A stretch of DNA of 36,924 nt, from positions 1-36,924 of the forward strand of contig ONWR01000020.1 of NCBI GenBank assembly GCA_900321605.1, written 5' to 3'. Origin of the DNA: an uncultured Bacteroidales bacterium (lineage in GTDB: Bacteria; Bacteroidota; Bacteroidia; Bacteroidales; Paludibacteraceae). Shown here piece by piece: positions 29,424 to 36,924 of this stretch; positions within the stretch are counted from its first letter, which is position 1; every line of letters begins with the position of its first letter. The notes under the pieces are model-generated. The model searched no databases. It had not been told where the DNA came from and was given only the letters and a program-made list of their open reading frames with translations. A program made the position numbers and the translations under genes.

Positions 29424-32063
29424 ATGCAGCGTATTTATAAAATATTATTTATTGTAATTCTCATAATTACACGCTTGCACATCTCCGCTCAAGAAGGTGT
29501 TTTACAGCATGTTTCTGCAATTCAAAACTATCTTCAAGATAAAACAGAATGGGATATTGCTGATTCTGCTCTCTATGACCTTGCTCAATTTGGCGTCTAC
29601 AGCATGAGAGGGCAAGAAGATAGTGCAATCTATTTCTTAGTTGATGCAGAAATCCTCTCCGCAAAGCTTCCAGAACCTAATAATTTGATTATTTTACGCG
29701 AGGTATATCTTGGATATAGTGGTTTATGCAAAGAGAATAATGAAGCTCTATATTGGCTGCTTAAATCCAAGGAGTTATATCAACAATTAGATGATATTGA
29801 TTCTCATCCTTATGCAACTCTCATTGCTCATATTGCTGACACATATGAAAAAGTCGGAGATATCAAAAAAGCAAAAGAATATGCAGATATATACATGTCA
29901 TGGTATTATAATTTATACTTCTTTGATGTAAATTCAGAAGACATAGCTACAGAATTGTTTCTCATAGCGAGATGTTATCATGCCGCAGAAGAATACGAGA
30001 GTGCTATATCTTGTTTTAATATAGCGATAGGAATGATGCGAAAAGCATTAGGTGAGACACATCCATATTATGCCAATTATATTAGGTTTCTTAGCCATTG
30101 TTATGCAGATCAACATAAATTAAGCGATGCTGAAGCTTTGCTTAGTTACGCAATCGAAATATTATCCAAAAATGGGGCAGAATATAAATGTCAACTTACT
30201 AATTGGAATATTGAATTGTCTAATTATATATTTGAAAATGGGGTTAACTCTTCAGATGAAGATAAAATAAAAAAAGCTGTAGATTTATTACTATCAGTTG
30301 CGCCACAAAACATAGAATGTTATGGGGAAAGTGCATTACTAATGATGAAAATTGCAAGAGCGTGTTGGGTAACAAATAATGAAGATAAAATTTTTACATA
30401 CATAAATAGGTGTTTTCAACTTCAAAAAAATAAGACACTACTTAGTTTAGGACAGTCATATTCCAAATACAAATCAGAAATAATACCATCTATTTTGTAT
30501 CAAACGATATACGAATATGTCATTGATAGTATCCAAAATGCACAAATGGATTCACTAGCATATGAGGTATGTTTATTTAATAAAGGCTTACTACTTAATA
30601 GTGAGAGAATATTTCAACAATCAATATTGAACACACAGGATTCTATATTGTCCGCCAAATATGAAAGACTGAGTGAGTTACGAAAACATCAAAATATCTC
30701 AACAGGAATATCACATAATGAGAATTTAAATGATGAGGTTATTTTATTAGAGCATGAAATTATTTCTAAATTATCGGAGTCACACGATTCTACTATACAT
30801 AAAATTACCCATAACGGAGTTCCGCAAATACAACAAAACCTTACTCAAAAAGATATAGCCGTAGAGTTTATAAAAGTAAATTTGAAAGGCGGAACACTTA
30901 TACCTCAAGGGGAAGAAAAATACATCGCCCTCATCCTCCGCAAAGACTGGGATGCTCCGAAATGTGTTATTTTGGGGAATGAAGCAGAGTTATACTCTAT
31001 GTCATACCCCAAATTACAGCAAGCCGTTTGGCAAGCTATTATTGATTCGGCTCAAATTAAAGAAGGAGAGAATATTTACTTTGCACCGGATGGTATCTTC
31101 TATAATATCCCTATTGAGTATCTGCCAACAGTTGACGGACGAAACATGTCAGACAAATACAATATGTTCCGCGTATCATCCACCCGCGAGTTATGTTATC
31201 GGGACACAGCAAATACATATTCCACAGCAGTTTTGTATGGTGGTCTTAAATATGATGCAACACCACAAAATCTAATAGCACAAAATTCTTCAACAAGAGG
31301 ATGGAAAGAGGGCATCCCTGAATCTGTTTTATCCCAATGGCGCGCAGATGATAGAGCCAAATACAACTATTTGCCCTATACACTCATGGAAGTGGATTCT
31401 ATTTCACAGACTATTGGAAATGCTATACAAGTCACAACTTATACAGATAAAGAAGGAAGTGAAGAATCTTTCAAATCTTTATCAGGTCATTCTCCATCTA
31501 TCTTGCACATAGCTACTCATGGCTACTACATCACTCCGACTAAAGCAGAAATGATGTCAAAGGAAAATTTGTATCGTTATGGTCTAACCGCCATGAATGA
31601 TAGACCAAGCGTCATAGATTATTCCATGGAGCGGACAGGTTTGCTTATGGCAGGAGCGAAACACACATTGCGAGGCGATTCTGTTCCTCAGACGGCGGAA
31701 GATGGTATCTTGTCTGCCAAAGAAATCAGTCATTTAGATTTGAGCAATACTGATTTGGTGGTTTTGTCTGCATGCCAAACGGCACTTGGTGATATAACGA
31801 ATGACGGCGTTGCCGGATTGCAACGCGGTTTCAAGATTGCCGGAGTCAAGTCTGTTTTGATGAGCCTTTGGAAAGTGGATGATGCCGCTACTTATTTATT
31901 GATGAAACAATTCTATAAATCGTTATTTGCTGGAAAAAACAAACAGCAAGCATTGAGAGATGCGCAGAATTATCTACGTTCATACATGGTCGGTAATGAA
32001 CACCCATATAACGACATTCACTATTGGGGCGCATTTATATTATTAGACGCCATAGAAAATTAG
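29424..32063 (+). CDS. Exported TPR-CHAT protease
   Basis: An 879-residue protein with a signal peptide at about 1-22 (ILFIVILIITRLHISA). Residues about 45-350 have tetratricopeptide-like repeats (HIADTYEKVGDIKKAKEYAD, ARCYHAAEEYESAISCFNIA, YIRFLSHCYADQHKLSDAEA). A helical link follows, and the C-terminal part (about 480-879) is a CHAT domain, a caspase relative. Its catalytic pair is His699 in ILHIATHGYY and Cys784 in VVLSACQTALG, with HYWGAFILLDA at the end. Related cytoplasmic TPR-CHAT proteins include the Csx29 protease of type III-E CRISPR systems; here the protein is predicted to be exported and no CRISPR is present. It starts immediately after the 98-residue protein. A strong terminator follows. 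Confidence 0.92.
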   Translation: MQRIYKILFIVILIITRLHISAQEGVLQHVSAIQNYLQDKTEWDIADSALYDLAQFGVYSMRGQEDSAIYFLVDAEILSAKLPEPNNLIILREVYLGYSGLCKENNEALYWLLKSKELYQQLDDIDSHPYATLIAHIADTYEKVGDIKKAKEYADIYMSWYYNLYFFDVNSEDIATELFLIARCYHAAEEYESAISCFNIAIGMMRKALGETHPYYANYIRFLSHCYADQHKLSDAEALLSYAIEILSKNGAEYKCQLTNWNIELSNYIFENGVNSSDEDKIKKAVDLLLSVAPQNIECYGESALLMMKIARACWVTNNEDKIFTYINRCFQLQKNKTLLSLGQSYSKYKSEIIPSILYQTIYEYVIDSIQNAQMDSLAYEVCLFNKGLLLNSERIFQQSILNTQDSILSAKYERLSELRKHQNISTGISHNENLNDEVILLEHEIISKLSESHDSTIHKITHNGVPQIQQNLTQKDIAVEFIKVNLKGGTLIPQGEEKYIALILRKDWDAPKCVILGNEAELYSMSYPKLQQAVWQAIIDSAQIKEGENIYFAPDGIFYNIPIEYLPTVDGRNMSDKYNMFRVSSTRELCYRDTANTYSTAVLYGGLKYDATPQNLIAQNSSTRGWKEGIPESVLSQWRADDRAKYNYLPYTLMEVDSISQTIGNAIQVTTYTDKEGSEESFKSLSGHSPSILHIATHGYYITPTKAEMMSKENLYRYGLTAMNDRPSVIDYSMERTGLLMAGAKHTLRGDSVPQTAEDGILSAKEISHLDLSNTDLVVLSACQTALGDITNDGVAGLQRGFKIAGVKSVLMSLWKVDDAATYLLMKQFYKSLFAGKNKQQALRDAQNYLRSYMVGNEHPYNDIHYWGAFILLDAIEN

Positions 32064-32088
32064 CACTGTAAATCAATGGATTATAGGC

Positions 32089-32123
32089 AAAAGAAGAGAA
32101 AATAAAAAAATCTCTTCTTTTTT
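32089..32123 (+). terminator. Rho-independent terminator after TPR-CHAT
   Basis: AAGAAGAGA, an A-rich loop, TCTCTTCTT and a run of T. It lies 26 bases after the stop. Confidence 0.85.
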
Positions 32124-32215
32124 TGTTTACCTTTATGGTTGTAATGTTATAGAAGAGTGTAAGGCTTCAAAAACTTACGCAACAAATAGTGTATAACATT
32201 AAAATCATAATCCGT

Positions 32216-34276
32216 ATGGAAACAGCAACTATTAAAAAACTCAATGAAGAACAACAAGTAGCATTTGATCTTGTTCGGGATACAAACCGCAGTTTCTTCC
32301 TTACAGGAAAAGCCGGAACTGGTAAGACTACTTTTGTCAAGTATATTCAGGAGACTCTGACAGACAAACGTTTTGTAATAGTAGCTCCAACCGGTTTGGC
32401 TGCTATTACCGCCGGAGGACAGACTATCCATTCTTTCTTTGGATTGCCTCTTGACCCGATTGCGCCTGATGCAGAATTTGAAATGTTTAATATCAATTAT
32501 GAGAAGCAATGCCTTCTTCAGAAAGTAGATACTATCATTATGGATGAGGTGTCTATGGTTAAATGTGACATTGTAGATGCTATCGATTCTATTTTGCGGC
32601 ATGTTATGAAGAACTCAATGCCTTTCGGCGGAAAACAAGTGATCTTTATAGGAGACTTGTATCAATTGGATCCTATTGTAGATACTAATGATGAAGGGTT
32701 GAGAAAATTTTATCATCACTATTATAATACGACCATTCCTTATTTCTTTAAGGCTCGGGTATTTCAATCATATTTGTTGCCGTCTATTGAGTTTTCCAAG
32801 GTTTATCGTCAAAAAGACAAAGAATTTCTGCAAATGCTTGAGCATATACGCATCGGAAAATATGTAAAGGAAGAAATTGATAAAATAAATATATCAAGTA
32901 TGGGAAATATACTAACGGAAGATCACAACACAAAAGAAAATAAAGATTTGGTACTCACTCCGTTTAACAAGAAAGCCGACAATATCAATAACATGGAGTT
33001 GGAGAAAATTCCAAATCAGGCATATACGTATATTGGGAAACTTGAAGGGGATTTTAACCGAAAGAATTTTCCGGCACCTTATGAACTGACATTAAAAGAA
33101 GGTGCGCAAGTTATGTTTTGTCGTAATGACGCAGATCATCAATGGGTAAACGGGACATTAGGTGTTGTGTCTTCGCTATCCGAAGATTCTGTATCTGTCA
33201 TGGTAGATGGAGAGGATATTAAAGTGGCAAAAGAAACATGGGAAGCTGTAAAGTATGTCTTTAATGAGGAAACGCAAAAATTGGATAAAGAAATTATAGG
33301 TACATATACCCAATATCCCTTAAAACTTGCTTGGGCTATTACTATTCATAAAAGCCAAGGTCTGACATTTGACCATGTGACATTGGATCCTAATGGAATA
33401 TTTTCACCGGGTCAGTTATACGTGGCCTTGAGTAGAGTCCGTTCTTTGGAAGGCTTAACGCTTGTAAACCGCGTATACCGGAATTATATTTATGAAAAAC
33501 AGGACATAAATATGTTTATGATGCAGTACAATAATTTGAACACTATTCAAAATGACATTATTCTGCAAAAGCCGGTTACAGAAGCAATTGCCAAGTGCGA
33601 TTATGATACTGCGGCTTCCTATCTGTTAAAGCATGTTCTTTCGGCTGTCAATGATAGCGACATTACTAAAGCATGGCATTGTGCTTGTCAGATGATGTCT
33701 GTATTATACAATCTTGATATTTTTAAGAAACTGGAAAGCACAGAATGGTTATCCGGAGATGATGAGAAAACTTTGTTCCTCAATACAATTATAGCTATCT
33801 GCAACAGGAAATATGACTTTGCTATAGCACTTGCGGAAAGAGGTTGCAATCTTAATATTAACTCTGATTTTGATTATCTTAAATGTATCGCTTTGTTTAT
33901 GAATAGCAACTATGATGAAGCCGAACTTGCATTGACAGAGTGGAAGAATAAACTGAAAGAACACAACAGAGTATTGGATGACAGATACTATTATCTATTA
34001 GCTTGGATCAATAAGAAACAGGGAAAACCATACATATCTGCTACTCAACATGTTATCCGTCATACTCCTCGTTATATAGCACCTCTGCTTTTCTTGAAGG
34101 AAAGCATGAATGAAGCCGGGCTTATTCTGGAAACTGGAGATGATAACTCACGTTTGGTCGATGCGTTTAATCAATCAGCCACAAGTCAAGAGTTCAAAAA
34201 CGCATGGAAAGATGCTACTTCCGAAGAACGCGCAACTCTAATTCTTGCTGTTTTAGATTATCCTTATGAACAATAA
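32216..34276 (+). CDS. PIF1-like superfamily 1 helicase
   Basis: A 686-residue helicase of the PIF1/RecD type. Walker A is FFLTGKAGTGKTTFVKYI (about residues 27-44), then VAPTGLAAITAGGQTIHSFF, Walker B VDTIIMDEVSMV and VIFIGDLYQLDPI. The C-terminal helicase part has WAITIHKSQGLTFDHVTLD and LYVALSRVRSLEGL. Residues about 440-686 form an unrecognised helical domain, perhaps TPR-like. It is common in Bacteroidota as an accessory helicase; the biological role is unclear. ATG 32216 (METATIKKL) is preferred over a GTG nine codons earlier. A weak -7 match TACCTTTA lies at 32127-32134. Confidence 0.9.
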   Translation: METATIKKLNEEQQVAFDLVRDTNRSFFLTGKAGTGKTTFVKYIQETLTDKRFVIVAPTGLAAITAGGQTIHSFFGLPLDPIAPDAEFEMFNINYEKQCLLQKVDTIIMDEVSMVKCDIVDAIDSILRHVMKNSMPFGGKQVIFIGDLYQLDPIVDTNDEGLRKFYHHYYNTTIPYFFKARVFQSYLLPSIEFSKVYRQKDKEFLQMLEHIRIGKYVKEEIDKINISSMGNILTEDHNTKENKDLVLTPFNKKADNINNMELEKIPNQAYTYIGKLEGDFNRKNFPAPYELTLKEGAQVMFCRNDADHQWVNGTLGVVSSLSEDSVSVMVDGEDIKVAKETWEAVKYVFNEETQKLDKEIIGTYTQYPLKLAWAITIHKSQGLTFDHVTLDPNGIFSPGQLYVALSRVRSLEGLTLVNRVYRNYIYEKQDINMFMMQYNNLNTIQNDIILQKPVTEAIAKCDYDTAASYLLKHVLSAVNDSDITKAWHCACQMMSVLYNLDIFKKLESTEWLSGDDEKTLFLNTIIAICNRKYDFAIALAERGCNLNINSDFDYLKCIALFMNSNYDEAELALTEWKNKLKEHNRVLDDRYYYLLAWINKKQGKPYISATQHVIRHTPRYIAPLLFLKESMNEAGLILETGDDNSRLVDAFNQSATSQEFKNAWKDATSEERATLILAVLDYPYEQ

Positions 34277-34314
34277 AACAAATCAACATAATTAACAATT
34301 TAATTCTTATCATT

Positions 34315-34818
34315 ATGAAACCTATTATTAAAAACATCTTAGCTGGTTTTGCCGGCTCGTTAGTATCTATTGCCCTTTTTATTGGCGTTATATGGTGTAT
34401 TGACAAATTTCAAGAACACCAAGAAGAAAAAGACAAACTACCTCTCAATGAAAAGGTGCTTGCATATCTGGATAAACATAATATTCCATATGAAGAGGTG
34501 GACACATTTACATACGTATTCACCTATAATGACGATAAATATTTTTACTTATATGATCCCGAGGATCCGGAGTATATGTTGATAATATCATCATGGTCGA
34601 TAAATAACGACAATTATCATTCATTACTTGAGGCTACTAATGAATTGCAATGGAAGAAAAAGTTCATTAAGATAAGAGCAGATAAAGACTGTATAGTATT
34701 TTCTATAGAGCAAATTGTGGATGCTCAAGCCGAAATCGATGAGGCTCTTACTCGATGGCTCAAGGTATTAAACTCAACAGCCTTGGAATTTGCTATAAGA
34801 ATGGACATTCAACGTTAG
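34315..34818 (+). CDS. Membrane-anchored protein of unknown function
   Basis: 167 residues; not recognised. One transmembrane helix at about 8-29 (ILAGFAGSLVSIALFIGVIW) anchors an acidic soluble domain with many aromatic residues (YVFTYNDDKYFYLYDPEDPE). It begins 38 bases after the helicase gene and is followed by another small membrane protein, which suggests one transcript. Confidence 0.75.
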   Translation: MKPIIKNILAGFAGSLVSIALFIGVIWCIDKFQEHQEEKDKLPLNEKVLAYLDKHNIPYEEVDTFTYVFTYNDDKYFYLYDPEDPEYMLIISSWSINNDNYHSLLEATNELQWKKKFIKIRADKDCIVFSIEQIVDAQAEIDEALTRWLKVLNSTALEFAIRMDIQR

Positions 34819-34842
34819 TTTAATTTAAAACAAATTGTTATC

Positions 34843-35064
34843 ATGTATCTCAAATTTTTTATCTTTATATACATTGTATTTTGCATCATCTTCTTCATAT
34901 GGCTGGAAAATAAGGCTTCTGAGGATGAATCTCCAAATAAATTGACTTGGGGCGATATACTTAAAATCTTTCTGCAAACTCTTATAGTCGGATTTTTTGC
35001 TACGGCTCTAATATCTGCCATATTATACCCGATATTTGCGGGCGTATTTGGCTTGGATTATTAA
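34843..35064 (+). CDS. Small two-helix membrane protein
   Basis: 73 residues, not recognised. Two transmembrane helices (about 3-20, LKFFIFIYIVFCIIFFIW, and about 44-66, FLQTLIVGFFATALISAILY) are joined by an acidic loop. It starts 24 bases after the preceding gene and is followed by a terminator-like hairpin. Confidence 0.65.
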   Translation: MYLKFFIFIYIVFCIIFFIWLENKASEDESPNKLTWGDILKIFLQTLIVGFFATALISAILYPIFAGVFGLDY

Positions 35065-35079
35065 CATATTGGTTAAAAA

Positions 35080-35126
35080 CTTTGAGACTATGAGACTTTA
35101 AATTTCCAAAGTCCCATAGTCTCACG
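35080..35126 (+). terminator. Hairpin after the helicase operon, made of GAGAC repeats
   Basis: Two GAGACTnT units eight bases apart, an AT-rich loop, then two inverted units (AAAGTCCC, ATAGTCTC) form a 16-bp stem with one mismatch. It may act as terminator. Its construction recalls the cassettes of the element at 35196-35493. Confidence 0.65.
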
Positions 35127-35195
35127 TGCATTTTTTATATACGTGCAATTTTGTTTCCTTTGCGTCCTTTGTGAAAGATAACAAAATTTTTGGAA

Positions 35196-35493
35196 TCATT
35201 TTTGGTAATTTTGGACAGATATAAAAAATCCTCTTCCGATTTTGCCGCTTGTATAAAAATTTGCGCTGAGAATTGTGATAATTTTGAGAATTCTCACATT
35301 TCTCACTTTTCTCACATCATTTTTTGTATTGACCATTTTGACCATATTGACCGTTTCATCCCCTAAATGGTCAAAACGGTCAATATGGTCATGTACTTTT
35401 TTATACCATTTTTTTGCTTTGCACTTTCTGCACTTTTTGCACTTTCTCGGCCCAAAGTGCAAATAGTGCAAATAGTGCAATGTCATTTTTTTA
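35196..35493 (-). repeat. Modular triplet-palindrome element, copy 2
   Basis: This is the inverted counterpart of 9769-9993 and shares its two ends nearly exactly. Cassette A (35417-35482) has three GCAC and three GTGC units. An extra cassette B (35329-35392) has three TGACC and three GGTCA units. Cassette C (about 35262-35318) has TGAGA-type units paired with TCTCA units. Core repeats are about 9 bases apart in all cassettes. The number and core sequence of cassettes differ between the copies while the ends are constant. Confidence 0.85.
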
Positions 35494-35615
35494 TAACTAC
35501 GGACTTTTTCTTTTCCCAATTCTTTTTCTCCTTTCTATATAGTATTATTGTCTTATACTGAAATAGGTTTACTCATAAAACATATAAAAAGTGTCAAATT
35601 TTAATATTTTGTTTT

Positions 35616-35732
35616 ATGAACCGTGGTCAGTACAACAATTATCCCGAGTCGTTTCGTCGACAAGTTTTGGAAGATTATTTCAGTAGTAATGGTACAATTC
35701 AAGCGTGTGCAAACAGGTGGGGAATCCTATAG
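35616..35732 (+). pseudogene. Transposase N-terminal remnant
   Basis: A 38-codon frame beginning MNRGQYNNYPESFRRQVLED and ending in ACANRWGIL then stop. It resembles the helix-turn-helix start of an IS3-type OrfA or similar transposase. The rest of the gene is missing, and the following sequence holds hairpin DNA and the IS30 element. Family assignment is tentative. Confidence 0.55.
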
Positions 35733-35776
35733 TTTCCATTTAGAAACGCAATTTTTAGACTAGTATTAATAGTAGT

Positions 35777-35813
35777 CTCTATCCCTGTTTCGGGTTCCGG
35801 AACAGGGATAGAG
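35777..35813. other. 17-bp hairpin between transposase remnant and IS30 element
   Basis: CTCTATCCCTGTTTCGG and its complement, with a 3-base loop and one T-G pair. This may be an end structure of the lost element or a terminator. Confidence 0.6.
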
Positions 35814-35841
35814 GGACCAAAAATTAGAGGGACCAAAAATT
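35810..35841 (+). repeat. Tandem direct repeat of 16 bp
   Basis: AGAGGGACCAAAAATT occurs twice without gap (35810-35825 and 35826-35841), just left of the IS30 element. Confidence 0.85.
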
Positions 35842-35848
35842 AAGAAAA

Positions 35849-36918
35849 GTTTGACAGCAATGCAGAAAAAACGGGAAAGATTTGCACCTTTCCCGGAAAA
35901 TAGTTAATTTTGTATTGCCTATGTCAAAACAACTAAATTCGCTGCAAAGGTACGCAATTTATTTGGGACTTGCAAGAAAACAGTCAAAAAAAAGTATCGC
36001 GATGGAAATTGGAGTCCATCCTTCGACGGTAACGAGGGAGATTCAGCGTAACCGAAACAAGTATGGTCAGTATGTCCATACCATCGCTCAGCAGAAATGC
36101 GACAGTCGCAAACACAGTACCTTAGGAAATCACCGCAAGAGTGCTCTTTTGTGGTGGCGTGTAGAACAAATGATCAAAGATGAGGACTGGTCTCCTCGTC
36201 AAATCAGCGGTGTGCTAGCCAAAGAAGGTGTGCATATATGTGCGCAGACCATCTATAACCATGTGCATGCGGATGAGACGGGTGAACTGGCTAAACACAT
36301 GCCTCATGAGTTGCGTTACAGACGCCGGCAGAAGAAGCTGCGTCCGACCAAGACGACCTCTATCCCAAACAGAACCAGCATCCATGAACGACCGGTAGAA
36401 GCGGATGGCAAGCGTTTTGGAGACTGGGAGATGGATCTGATAGTGGACGGTTACAAGCATGTCATTCTTACTTTGGTGGAGCGCAGCACTAATATGCTGA
36501 TGATGGAAAAACTGCCGTATGGAAAGAAAGCCGTTCCAGTAGCCAAGACGGTTGTGCGTTTGCTGATGCCTTACCGTGAAACGGTCAAAACAATTACCAC
36601 GGACAACGGAACGGAGTTTGCCGCACACCAGCTGATCACGAAAGGATTAAGAATGAAAGGGAAAGAAGATGTTATTGTGTATTTTGCGGACTCTTACTCC
36701 TCTTGGCAGAAGGGATGTATAGAAAACACCAACAAACTCATCCGTAAATACATACCCAAGCATGCTAATTTTAACCGTTTTTCGGATGAAACAATCCGAC
36801 AGATCCAGTACAAACTGAACAAGCGTCCGAGAGAAAAATTGAATTTTTTTACTCCTTTATTTTGTTTTTCCAAACATTTTTACTAACTTTGCACCCGAAA
36901 TTGCATTTGCTGTTGGAC
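35849..36918 (+). mobile_element. IS30 family insertion sequence
   Basis: A left inverted repeat near 35851 (TTGACAGCAATGCA) matches imperfectly the reverse of the sequence at 36901-36918 (TTGCATTTGCTGTTGGAC); both contain TGCA and ACAGCA. An IS30 transposase gene fills the interior. Near the left end CGGGAAAG/CTTTCCCG (about 35872-35896) forms a hairpin. The exact ends and target duplication are not fixed because the right end lies at the window edge. Confidence 0.7.
35921..36886 (+). CDS. IS30 family transposase
   Basis: A 321-residue transposase starting MSKQLNSLQRYAIYLGLARK. The N-terminal helix-turn-helix is KKSIAMEIGVHPSTVTREIQ, and a second one lies in WSPRQISGVLAKEGVHICAQ. The DDE catalytic residues are in GDWEMDLIVDG, TITTDNGTEF and KGCIENTNKLIRKY. 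It appears complete, ending FFTPLFCFSKHFY. The ATG at 35921 is chosen; a TTG at 35882 lies near the left hairpin and is less likely. Confidence 0.93.
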   Translation: MSKQLNSLQRYAIYLGLARKQSKKSIAMEIGVHPSTVTREIQRNRNKYGQYVHTIAQQKCDSRKHSTLGNHRKSALLWWRVEQMIKDEDWSPRQISGVLAKEGVHICAQTIYNHVHADETGELAKHMPHELRYRRRQKKLRPTKTTSIPNRTSIHERPVEADGKRFGDWEMDLIVDGYKHVILTLVERSTNMLMMEKLPYGKKAVPVAKTVVRLLMPYRETVKTITTDNGTEFAAHQLITKGLRMKGKEDVIVYFADSYSSWQKGCIENTNKLIRKYIPKHANFNRFSDETIRQIQYKLNKRPREKLNFFTPLFCFSKHFY

Positions 36919-36924
36919 AGTACA

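Noticed and set aside
9769-35493. The two inverted element copies as ends of one 25-kb mobile island
   Set aside because: The interval holds core genes (lpx, glnS, aroB), no integrase, and the copies differ in cassettes; dispersed repeats are the simpler reading.

Overview
The window reads as chromosomal DNA of a Bacteroidales bacterium (phylum Bacteroidota). Direct signs are the -7 promoter element TAnnTTTG upstream of many genes, A-rich translation starts without a Shine-Dalgarno sequence, a type IX secretion (T9SS) C-terminal sorting domain, an OmpA/LysM envelope protein, and an IS30 element related to Bacteroides elements. Family or genus cannot be fixed from the sequence alone. Housekeeping blocks are of moderate GC. 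The blocks at about 9.5-15.4 kb and 26.7-35.6 kb are visibly AT-richer and look accessory.

Layout. 1-5.2 kb: gpmI (partial, minus), nadB, a C40 (NlpC/P60) peptidase, then an OmpA-LysM protein on minus. 5.3-9.4 kb (minus): a 1110-residue T9SS cargo protein. Upstream of it lies a tRNA-Leu(UAA) gene split after U34 by a 685-nt group I intron that carries an HNH endonuclease. 9.4-10.2 kb: intergenic DNA with a modular palindromic repeat element. 10.2-14.3 kb (minus): four envelope genes (two lipoproteins, a membrane protein, a TonB-C protein) behind a long structured leader. 14.4-15.3 kb (minus): a PIN-type toxin-antitoxin pair flanked by duplicated terminator-promoter units. 15.4-24.7 kb (plus): HD phosphohydrolase, lpxD, lpxC, lpxA, glnS, a PD-(D/E)XK protein, phoH and a secreted protein. 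24.7-26.7 kb: aroB (minus) and a divergent BRO-N protein. 26.8-32.1 kb (plus): an exported caspase, a sigma factor, a membrane anti-sigma-like protein, a 98-residue protein and an exported TPR-CHAT protease. 32.2-35.1 kb: a PIF1-like helicase and two small membrane proteins. 35.2-36.9 kb: an inverted second copy of the palindromic element, a transposase remnant and an IS30 element.

How the genes may work together. LpxD, LpxC and LpxA make lipid A precursors in one cluster. The caspase, sigma, anti-sigma and TPR-CHAT genes have the parts of a protease-controlled transcription switch. They resemble the TPR-CHAT/sigma-factor logic of type III-E CRISPR systems, but no CRISPR is present and both proteases carry export signals. 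This link is inferred from gene order and domains.

The observations most worth following are the intron-split tRNA-Leu, the caspase/sigma/CHAT module, the two copies of the triplet palindromic element and the structured leader at 14.07-14.24 kb.
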